Positions 58,105-64,000 of a DNA stretch of 64,000 nucleotides are shown piece by piece; position 1 is the stretch's first letter; every line of letters begins with the position of its first letter. The position numbers and the translations under genes were made by a program. The notes under the pieces were generated by a model. It was not told the DNA's origin and did no database searches. It saw nothing but the letters and a program-made list of their open reading frames with translations. This DNA comes from Kerstersia similis (GTDB taxonomy: Bacteria > Pseudomonadota > Gammaproteobacteria > Burkholderiales > Burkholderiaceae_B): positions 45,437-109,436 of the forward strand of contig NZ_CBCSIQ010000012.1 in NCBI RefSeq assembly GCF_965139615.1, written 5' to 3'.

Positions 58105-59232
58105 TCAACACTCGCAGCCCTCGCAACACTCGCTATTCCCGAACGGCCCCCATGCACCGGCGCCCGCCTGCAGCTGCCCGGCATCCAATCCCAAGCGTTC
58201 TGCTATCTGGCCAGCTACCAGACTGAAACGCTGCCGGAACTTGTAGATGAAGCAATAAATCCGATCCTCCTGCCGCACCTGCGGCCCGACAAGAAACAGG
58301 CCTGGCACACGGGTGGACTCATCGCAGGGGCTCAGGGCAATTGCGCCATCCTCACGCCTGTCCCACAGGCCCGCAATCTGGCAGGCACCACCGCCTTTGA
58401 CAAAGCCGGTGCCCAACACGGGCGGCTGGGGGGCATTCCACGGCCGCCCGTCTGCCGCCTCGATCCGGAAACCACCACTGCGCAGGCGGGTCACTCCCGT
58501 CACATCCACACCAAACACGATTTCCAGGCGCTGGCTATCCAACGCCTCATACATACGTTCGCGGCTATAGGGCGACAGCGACAGGCTGGGGTCGTAACTG
58601 CCTTGCGGATCCCAGCTATGCTTGCGCACCAGCAGACGCACCTTGCAACCCTGGCGCACCAGATTCACCGTCGCATCCACCCCGCTCTCATAGCCACCGA
58701 TCACTGTCTGGGAAGCGGAGCTGAACGCCTGCCAATCATCCACCTGGGCATAGTGATGGCACCACTGCGCGCCGGGAAACGGCGCAAGCGCTGGAAACTG
58801 GAACTCTCCAGCGGCCCAAATCAGAAAACGTGCCTGCAGGACGCCCTGCTGCGTACGCACCTGAAAGCCCCCTTCCGGCAAGGCTTCCACCAACTGCACG
58901 CGGCAATGCGGCACCACAGGCAAATCATGGCGTGCCACCAGCAGGGAAAGATAATCCGCATACTGCGCGCCCGACGGATGTTCCGTACCGCTGAAAATGG
59001 CCGGAGAACTGTATTCCGTTACCGCATTCAGATCCGCCAGGCCAAACGGATTGCTATGGAACGACGGCGTAATAAACCGCGTCTGCCTGGGCCAGCGCCT
59101 GAACGACTCACCCACCTCCCCGGCTTCCAGCACGCCATAGCGCAGCCCAGGCAGCCGAGCCAGCACCACAGCCATCCCAACTCCCGCAGCCCCCGCGCCG
59201 ACCACCAGGGCGTCAAGCTTAGCTTTCAACAT
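58105..59232 (-). CDS. FAD/NAD(P)-dependent oxidoreductase with Cys-rich tail
   Basis: A 375-residue flavoprotein. The FAD dinucleotide fold is LDALVVGAGAAGVGMAVVLARL (residues 7-28), followed by the NADPH-binding VIGGYESGVDATVNLVRQGCKVRLLVR near 190-216 and a conserved PGLFLVGPQVRQEDRIYCFIYKFRQRF near 315-340. The protein ends NSECCEGCEC, six Cys/Glu-rich residues that look like a metal or metalloid binding tail. It is the first of three coupled genes with an ACR3-like pump, recalling ArsO-type monooxygenases of ars clusters. The reaction is unknown. Confidence 0.82.
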   Translation of the reverse strand: MLKAKLDALVVGAGAAGVGMAVVLARLPGLRYGVLEAGEVGESFRRWPRQTRFITPSFHSNPFGLADLNAVTEYSSPAIFSGTEHPSGAQYADYLSLLVARHDLPVVPHCRVQLVEALPEGGFQVRTQQGVLQARFLIWAAGEFQFPALAPFPGAQWCHHYAQVDDWQAFSSASQTVIGGYESGVDATVNLVRQGCKVRLLVRKHSWDPQGSYDPSLSLSPYSRERMYEALDSQRLEIVFGVDVTGVTRLRSGGFRIEAADGRPWNAPQPPVLGTGFVKGGGACQIAGLWDRREDGAIALSPCDESTRVPGLFLVGPQVRQEDRIYCFIYKFRQRFSLVAGQIAERLGLDAGQLQAGAGAWGPFGNSECCEGCEC

Positions 59233-59364
59233 GAATGAACACCCTCTGCCACTACCCCCGGAAACCCCTCTCCAGCCTCATGCGCCATCTCATGACTCCC
59301 CACAAAATATGAAATGTTATAACATATTTAAATTGGGATTCATTTCCGCCGGAGCCAGAACGCC

Positions 59365-59607
59365 ATGAGCACCCCCATCCCCCGCACCTATGAACAATGG
59401 CGCCACTGCATCGTGCACGAATGCGGTATTCCTCTGACTGCCGGGTACATTGCTCAGCGGCTGGCGACCTGGCGCAATCCGGACACAGAAGAAACCCGGC
59501 GCTTTCGCAGACTGTATGGCGATACGCACTGGCAGGCCATCCTGGCCTGGTTTGAACGGGCCGGCCGAGAGGCGCAACCTGAAACTGTCCAGACGCCGCC
59601 CGCCTGA
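59365..59607 (+). CDS. Small conserved hypothetical protein
   Basis: An 80-residue soluble protein (MSTPIPRTYEQWRHCIVHEC and onward) with the stretch GIPLTAGYIAQRLATWRNPDTEETRRFRRLYGDTHWQAILAWFERA. I recall similar short proteins in related Burkholderiales but no function. It is divergent from the flavoprotein gene and ends 65 bases before tRNA-Gly copy 2. The AT-rich block at 59300-59340 probably holds its promoter. Confidence 0.75.
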   Translation: MSTPIPRTYEQWRHCIVHECGIPLTAGYIAQRLATWRNPDTEETRRFRRLYGDTHWQAILAWFERAGREAQPETVQTPPA

Positions 59608-59608
59608 C

Positions 59609-59638
59609 TTGTCAGAAATAAATTTTTAGGTGTAAGAT
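59609..59638 (+). promoter_or_regulatory. Promoter of tRNA-Gly copy 2
   Basis: TTGTCA (59609) and TAAGAT (59633) are separated by 18 bases, 35 bases before the tRNA. Confidence 0.6.
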
Positions 59639-59672
59639 TACGTTCTCTTCGCTGCTGCAACGGCGCGAAAAT

Positions 59673-59748
59673 GCGGGAGTAGCTCAGTTGGTAGAGCGCA
59701 ACCTTGCCAAGGTTGAGGTCGCGAGTTCGAGACTCGTCTCCCGCTCCA
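59673..59748 (+). tRNA. tRNA-Gly (anticodon GCC), copy 2
   Basis: Identical over all 76 bases to the gene at 32066, including the encoded TCCA end. Both are on the plus strand. Confidence 0.97.
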
Positions 59749-59754
59749 AATTCT

Positions 59755-59787
59755 AAAAAGCCCAGATCAAGACCTGGGCTTTTTTTC
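59755..59787 (+). terminator. Terminator of tRNA-Gly copy 2
   Basis: AGCCCAG/CTGGGCT with loop ATCAAGAC, followed by seven T residues; nearly identical to the terminator after copy 1, including the CGTCTGCAGA that follows. Confidence 0.92.
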
Positions 59788-59904
59788 GTCTGCAGATATC
59801 CACGTGGATTCCCGGTTTGTCTGAAGTCAATAGATGCAACCATGCGTTCATTCAACGGGATATCCAGTGATGACCACCTCCGCCACCAAATACCTGGACG
59901 GACG

Positions 59905-60348
59905 TTGAAGATACCGTACGTCATCAGCAAATTCACGCGGGAATACCTGGCGATCGAAGTCGGCGTCAGCCTGTGCGAGCAGAACGTTACTCTGGGGCGA
60001 GACCGCCTGTTGCTCTTGCCCGGCAAGCCGGCGTTTTTCTACCCGACAATGGGACGGAATTCACCGCTGTCCGAGTGATGCGCTGGCCGCGTGCCGCGTT
60101 GGTTGCGTGACGCTGCCATCCTCCAGCCTTCATCACGCCCGGCAACCCTGGGCACCATGGCTTCGTCGAAAGCTTCAATGACAAACTATTCGACGATCTG
60201 TGCAAACGTGAATAGTGCCGCCGCCACGCTGAGGCCAAGGTGCGGATCGAACGTTGTCACCATTGCTATAACGAACGTCGGCCGCAGGGTTCCCATCATT
60301 GCCAACCGCCTGCCATGATCCGTCGAGCCTGGCAGGCCCGTGCCTAGG
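59905..60348 (+). pseudogene. Decayed IS3-family transposase (OrfB) remnant
   Basis: Pieces of an IS3-type DDE transposase can be read in shifting frames: VISKFTREYLAIEVGVSLCEQNV (59918 on), then in another frame PDNGTEFTAVRV (near 60043), then HGFVESFNDKLFDDLCKRE, an in-frame TAG where family members have Trp, and RHAEAKVRIERCHHCYNERRPQGS (to about 60300). The second catalytic Asp (DNG) and Glu (ESFN) motifs survive but the frame is broken at least twice. It begins about 120 bases after tRNA-Gly copy 2. No intact ends were identified. The 60350-60508 stretch holds nothing recognisable. Confidence 0.82.
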
Positions 60349-60508
60349 TATGGCTATCCAAACCTGATATGTCCTTGGAACGAAAATCTTCGTTAATGAT
60401 GGCCATGGGAAGTGGAACTGCATGACATGTCTTGTCGCGCAAGGAACTCAAGGCAGCGAAAAGCTCAAGGCAAGACCACATACCGATGGCAGCGACAGCC
60501 TAAATCCC

Positions 60509-60537
60509 TTGCAAAATATATTGGCCCAGATCATAAT
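60509..60537 (+). promoter_or_regulatory. Candidate promoter of tRNA-Cys
   Basis: TTGCAA (60509) and CATAAT (60532) are separated by 17 bases, 25 bases before the tRNA. Confidence 0.6.
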
Positions 60538-60561
60538 TAACTTTGTCACGTGACTAAAATT

Positions 60562-60635
60562 GGCGCTGTAGCAAAGTGGCCATGCAATGGATTGCAAATC
60601 CGTTCAGGTTGGTTCGATTCCAACCCGCGCCTCCA
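60562..60635 (+). tRNA. tRNA-Cys (anticodon GCA)
   Basis: A 74-base cloverleaf: acceptor GGCGCTG paired with CGCGCC region, anticodon arm GGATT-GCA-AATCC, T arm GGTTGGTTCGATTCCAACC, and an encoded TCCA end. No terminator hairpin as clear as that of the tRNA-Gly genes follows. Confidence 0.95.
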
Positions 60636-60784
60636 CTTCCAAGGCCTCTTCCCCACCAGCCCAAACGCTCAGAACGTCTGATGTCAGGTGAGGATGGGGG
60701 AATACCGGGCAAGAAACGCCATAGGTGGGACTGCCACACCGATAGGTACCGAGGTTCGGCCTTTACCTAACGATAGAAGGATAG

Positions 60785-62290
60785 ATGACGTACTTCCTGT
60801 GGTCGTTGCCCACTCTGATCGTTCTGACAACGATTGTCAGCGGGCGGGTTAACACGACCATCGCTGCAGCCCTGGGCCTGATGAGTGCCATTCCCGTTGC
60901 AATGCTGTGCAGCCCCATCGCGTTCGATGCCGGTCAACTGGATGAAGCGTTGCGGCGCGGCCTCTGGATCGGAGCAATCGTCGCCCCGTACGTCCTGGGC
61001 GGACTGATGTTCTGGCAAGTAGCCGCGCGCGCCCCATCGGGCCATACCGCTGACATTTCGCCCGTCGATTCACCCGCCGTTGAAAAATCTGAAACGCTCC
61101 TGGCCAAACGCAGGCTTGTATTCTTCGCCTGTTTCCTGGTGGGGCCGTTCGCTGAATCCGCCACTGGCTACGGTGTCGGCATGCTCGGTACCGTCATGCT
61201 CATCCGCCGTTTCGGGTTCGCCCCCCGGCATCTCATGGTATTTGCGCTGCTAAGCCAGACGGTGATCCCCTGGGGCGCCATGAGTAGCGGGACATTGCTG
61301 GCTGCTGCCTACGCTCGCATACCCGCAACGCAGTTGGGGCTTTACACCATGATGCCGGTTGCACTGCTCATGCTGGTCTGGCTTTGTCTGTTCTGGCGTA
61401 CGGCACGGCAGGCGGGCCTCGAGGCTCCGCGATCCGAGAACCTGAGGGAACTCGGATGGATAGGTACTTGCATGCTGTTCCTGGCGGTGACCACGGCAAC
61501 GTTCGGTCCGGAAATCGCGCTCCTTGCCGCGTATGGACCCTTGATCGTGGTCCGCTACCTGATAGATAGACGGCCGAACCGCCATCAGATCCTGGTCGCC
61601 ACACACAAGGTACTCCCTTATGTGATTTTGATCGGCTGTATGTCCCTAACACGGCTGGTACCCTGGCTTAGAGACAACCTCAGTTCCCTGTTTCGGATAT
61701 CACCCTTCGCGGATCTACCTGCCTGGGCGCCATTTTTCCACGCAGGCAGCTGGTTAATCGCCGGCAGCGTGGTGACGGCCTGCGCACGCGCGCAGGGGCG
61801 CTTCCTCGGACAGGAGGCCGGCACAGCCTGGAGAACAGGACGCCATGCGGTATTTACCGTGTTCCTATTCGCCATGATGGCTGAGGTACTGACCGCTGCG
61901 GGGATATCCAAGGCATTCGCTGTTGCAACGTTCAACGCGCTCGGAGAAAAGGCTATCCTCCTGACACCACTCCTCACCGGCACGTTTGGCATTCTCACCA
62001 ATAGCGGCAATTCCGCGAACAGTCTTTTCCTCCCTTCTCAAGTCGCCCTGGCGATACAAGCCGGCCTGAGCATTCCTGCCGTCGCAGCGTTGCAGCAAGC
62101 CTCTGGCATGTCGCTAGGAATCTTTTCGCCGGTACGGATGTCGATCGCCGCAACGCTATCCGGGGGACACGGCCAGGAAAGAATCGTTTATGTTCAGCTT
62201 CTACCCTTTGCCGCAATGGCTTTGACCCTGATGATGGGCCTTGCCGTATGCGTGATCACTGGCGTTTCTTTTTCCGTGAACGCCCGGTAA
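60785..62290 (+). CDS. LctP-family (L-lactate permease-like) membrane transporter
   Basis: A 501-residue membrane protein with about twelve hydrophobic segments. LctP-type features are GPFAESATGYGVGMLGTVMLIRRFGF (residues 120-146), the mid-protein MMAEVLTAAGISKAFA region, and TGTFGILTNSGNSANSLFLPSQVALA followed by QQASGMSLGIFSPVRMSIAATLSGG (about 395-465). Similarity to true lactate permeases is partial, so the substrate (a small carboxylate) is uncertain. It starts 150 bases after tRNA-Cys and may be part of a genomic island. Confidence 0.78.
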   Translation: MTYFLWSLPTLIVLTTIVSGRVNTTIAAALGLMSAIPVAMLCSPIAFDAGQLDEALRRGLWIGAIVAPYVLGGLMFWQVAARAPSGHTADISPVDSPAVEKSETLLAKRRLVFFACFLVGPFAESATGYGVGMLGTVMLIRRFGFAPRHLMVFALLSQTVIPWGAMSSGTLLAAAYARIPATQLGLYTMMPVALLMLVWLCLFWRTARQAGLEAPRSENLRELGWIGTCMLFLAVTTATFGPEIALLAAYGPLIVVRYLIDRRPNRHQILVATHKVLPYVILIGCMSLTRLVPWLRDNLSSLFRISPFADLPAWAPFFHAGSWLIAGSVVTACARAQGRFLGQEAGTAWRTGRHAVFTVFLFAMMAEVLTAAGISKAFAVATFNALGEKAILLTPLLTGTFGILTNSGNSANSLFLPSQVALAIQAGLSIPAVAALQQASGMSLGIFSPVRMSIAATLSGGHGQERIVYVQLLPFAAMALTLMMGLAVCVITGVSFSVNAR

Positions 62291-62985
62291 GTCCATCTTG
62301 AGCACTGCGAGCGCCATCTGCTGGTATCCACCATTTCAGGTGGATACGACACCAGATTGCCTCAGCGCCCACGGCCCATGGCCCTCCCCCGAGGAAATAG
62401 GTAAGGGCGCCAAGTGAACGGTGTAGGGGTTGGTGGCAAAATGGCCGGTCAACGGCTTGCGAACATGGACATCAATGTGAATTCAGCGAGTCAGGCACAG
62501 CACGGTCAAAGTATGCACCACCGTCTCTCGCGATGCCTGGAGGGTTATCAGGACACAGGCCAAAAACTGAGGCAGTTGCATATAGCTGATCCCTGTGACA
62601 TTACCATCCACATTGGCGCTGGTGTATAGCGTTATCCAGGCGTTACGCTCAGCGGCATCAGCCGTATATCGAGCAGGAAAGCTGTGGGTGCAGCAGAAAA
62701 ATATCGTCAGGGATGCAGCGCCTGGCGGCAGCTTGGGTACGGGCAATCATCATGGCGCTGTCTGTCAAAGGTTGCGGCCCATTACCGGACAACTTCACGA
62801 CAGCTGATCCTAGGCTGAACAGCGGCAAAAAATGCCGAACCGCGACGTAATCGTATTCATATGTTCACCGTTTCAGGTGACAACTCGGATTGATGCAAAG
62901 AGGTGCACAGTTTTCTCCATGCGATAGCTCGTATCCGTCTCAAGTCAATATAATACCGGCAAGGTACCAAAGAGCGCCCCCCATA
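62291..62985. other. Intergenic region of mixed composition
   Basis: These 695 bases contain short open frames on both strands, none with a recognisable protein. Two similar motifs, ACCATTTCAGGTGGATAC near 62330 and ACCGTTTCAGGTGAC near 62867, lie 535 bases apart and could be relics of a mobile element. A perfect TATAAT at 62949-62954 precedes the next gene. Confidence 0.5.
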
Positions 62986-63711
62986 ATGCGTTTAACTACC
63001 AAGGGAATAGACTTGACTCAAACAATATCTTCTCTTTGCGATTTCTTCCGCAGGGAGATCCCACATCTACCCAAAAATTACAATTGGAGAATTCCGCTGA
63101 TAGAGGGATTCCCAAACTCTGGCCATGTTGGATATCAAGCGAATCTCGAGCTAAAAGCACACTTCAAGAGGCAGTGGGAAGAAGCAACGTACGATGGCAG
63201 ACTTCAGATTGCTAAGAATATTGTCAGTGATTGGGGGGGTGTCCATGCAAATCGTCCAGAGACACTAGAAAGATATGTCAAGGCACTTCTTGATACCGTA
63301 GACCCTCCAACGCCACTTCAAGGCATCGCTAGCTACTCGAAAATTTTCGCCGTTGTATATCCAGACCGATTTGCCATTTATGACGCGCGCGTAGCTGCAT
63401 GTTTAAACGCCGTGCAACTCAATGCCGGGATTCAAAAAGGCATAGCCTTCAAATACGTCCCAGGTCGCAATAACGTCGTTGGGAATGCCAGATCAGGGCA
63501 AGGTTTTACGCAAGATGCCCGATTTTCCCCAAAAAATCTCATTAGCTCCGGTTGGTTGCCAGTTAGTTCAAGCGAAACATACAAGAAATATATCAATGTG
63601 CTCACACGCTGCCAAACAGAGCTTCCTGGCACCAGTCTTGTATCTCTAGAAATGGCATTATTTGCAAATGCAGAGCGTGAGTGCTTGCTCGCTATGCAAC
63701 AGCAGGACTAA
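62986..63711 (+). CDS. Orphan protein of unknown function in an IS-flanked, AT-richer region
   Basis: A 241-residue soluble protein I cannot assign to a family. The start at 62986 (MRLTTKGIDL) is favoured by a TATAAT 32 bases upstream; an ATG at 62890 is open too. A central segment, SYSKIFAVVYPDRFAIYDARVAACLNAVQL (near residues 115-145), resembles a helix-loop seen in uncharacterised proteins and loosely in HhH glycosylases. Codon use is more A/T-rich than any other gene here, suggesting recent transfer. An 8-bp AGCCGGCG/CGCCGGCT hairpin (63731-63763) follows the stop. Confidence 0.7.
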   Translation: MRLTTKGIDLTQTISSLCDFFRREIPHLPKNYNWRIPLIEGFPNSGHVGYQANLELKAHFKRQWEEATYDGRLQIAKNIVSDWGGVHANRPETLERYVKALLDTVDPPTPLQGIASYSKIFAVVYPDRFAIYDARVAACLNAVQLNAGIQKGIAFKYVPGRNNVVGNARSGQGFTQDARFSPKNLISSGWLPVSSSETYKKYINVLTRCQTELPGTSLVSLEMALFANAERECLLAMQQQD

Positions 63712-63787
63712 CCCACAGGTTCATACACGCAGCCGGCGTAAACAAATGAGTTAATCGCCGGCTTATGCAGATCACTTTCGGTCCAAT

Positions 63788-64000
63788 TGAATCGTCCCGG
63801 GAATCGAGGAGGCTGTTTGGTTAAAGTAACGCGTTGATCGGCACAGATTCAGATTGAGTCCGATAGTAGGCCTCCTCCGCCTGCGCAGGAGGAATATACC
63901 CGATGGACCCGAGCAGACGCTGATGGTTGTACCAGGCGACCCATTCCAACGTTGCCAACTCCACGGCAGCCTTGGTTTTCCATGGCGCTCGGCGATGGAT
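63788..64000 (-). mobile_element. End of an IS3-family insertion sequence (cut by window edge)
   Basis: The element's terminus starts at 63788 with TGAATCGTCCCGGGAATC, like IS3-family ends of the IS51/IS150 type (TGAACCGCCCCGGG). It contains the transposase C-terminus on the minus strand and continues beyond the window. Confidence 0.8.
63821..64000 (-). CDS. IS3-family transposase OrfB, C-terminal fragment
   Basis: The last 59 codons of a DDE transposase. It reads IHRRAPWKTKAAVELATLEWVAWYNHQRLLGSIGYIPPAQAEEAYYRTQ to the stop. WVAWYNHQRLLGSIGYIPPAQAE is the standard OrfB ending. The frame is intact within the window, in contrast to the decayed copy at 59.9-60.3 kb, so this element may be more recent. 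Confidence 0.93.
   Translation of the reverse strand: MHRRAPWKTKAAVELATLEWVAWYNHQRLLGSIGYIPPAQAEEAYYRTQSESVPINALL

Noticed and set aside
62483..62746. A minus-strand open frame of 87 codons between the LctP gene and the orphan gene
   Set aside because: No recognisable domain and no good start signal; kept only as part of the intergenic description.

Overview
The window is high-GC DNA with the gene families and gene order of a betaproteobacterium of the order Burkholderiales, most likely Alcaligenaceae (the Bordetella/Achromobacter/Kerstersia group). Pointers are the hrcA-hemH-grpE-dnaK-dnaJ heat-shock cluster next to divergent nadK-recN-bamE-dapB, a monomeric NADP isocitrate dehydrogenase, and many Liv-type ABC transporters. 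The species is inferred, not proven.

Layout. 1-5.0 kb: minus-strand operon with a 2-aminobenzoate/benzoate-type CoA ligase and a Liv transporter (livK-livH-livM-livG, the last cut by the window edge). 5.3-5.6 kb: an unresolved 49-bp tandem repeat containing Ns, joined to a 224-bp structure with 29-bp inverted arms. 5.7-7.0 kb: divergent Lrp/AsnC regulator and LysE exporter. 7-14.3 kb: DUF2254 protein, mutS, cupin ribosomal oxygenase, an atypical fur, rpmJ2, DUF1841. 14.5-26.3 kb: icd, an M16 protease, then the heat-shock cluster, with sigma-32-like promoters before grpE and dnaK. 26.6-31.9 kb: nadK, recN, bamE, dapB and convergent murB.

32.07-59.75 kb: a 27.6-kb stretch bracketed by two identical tRNA-Gly(GCC) genes in direct orientation, each followed by a near-identical terminator. 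It is largely accessory: MFS pump plus siderophore-type esterase, SDR, lipase-like lipoprotein, RlmN/Cfr-family methyltransferase, an ankyrin protein with a SUKH-like tail, entericidin, DUF3857 protein, dbpA, phospholipase D lipoprotein, yddG-like exporter, fsr-like MFS with an AraC regulator, an amide-type Liv transporter (with a permease-ATPase fusion) plus amidase under a divergent LuxR-type regulator, and a flavoprotein/ACR3-like transporter/DUF3817 group.

59.8-64.0 kb: mobile-element territory. A decayed IS3-family transposase, tRNA-Cys, an LctP-family permease, an AT-richer orphan gene, and the end of another IS3-family element running off the window.

The strongest candidate for something undescribed is the LuxR solo / lux-box-like palindrome / amidase / Liv-transporter unit at 49.6-56.7 kb. 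Also notable are the Fur with two replaced metal ligands, the ankyrin-SUKH fusion, the flavoprotein with a Cys-rich tail next to an ACR3-like pump, and the repeat structure at 5.3-5.6 kb. No CRISPR array, rRNA or prophage was seen.
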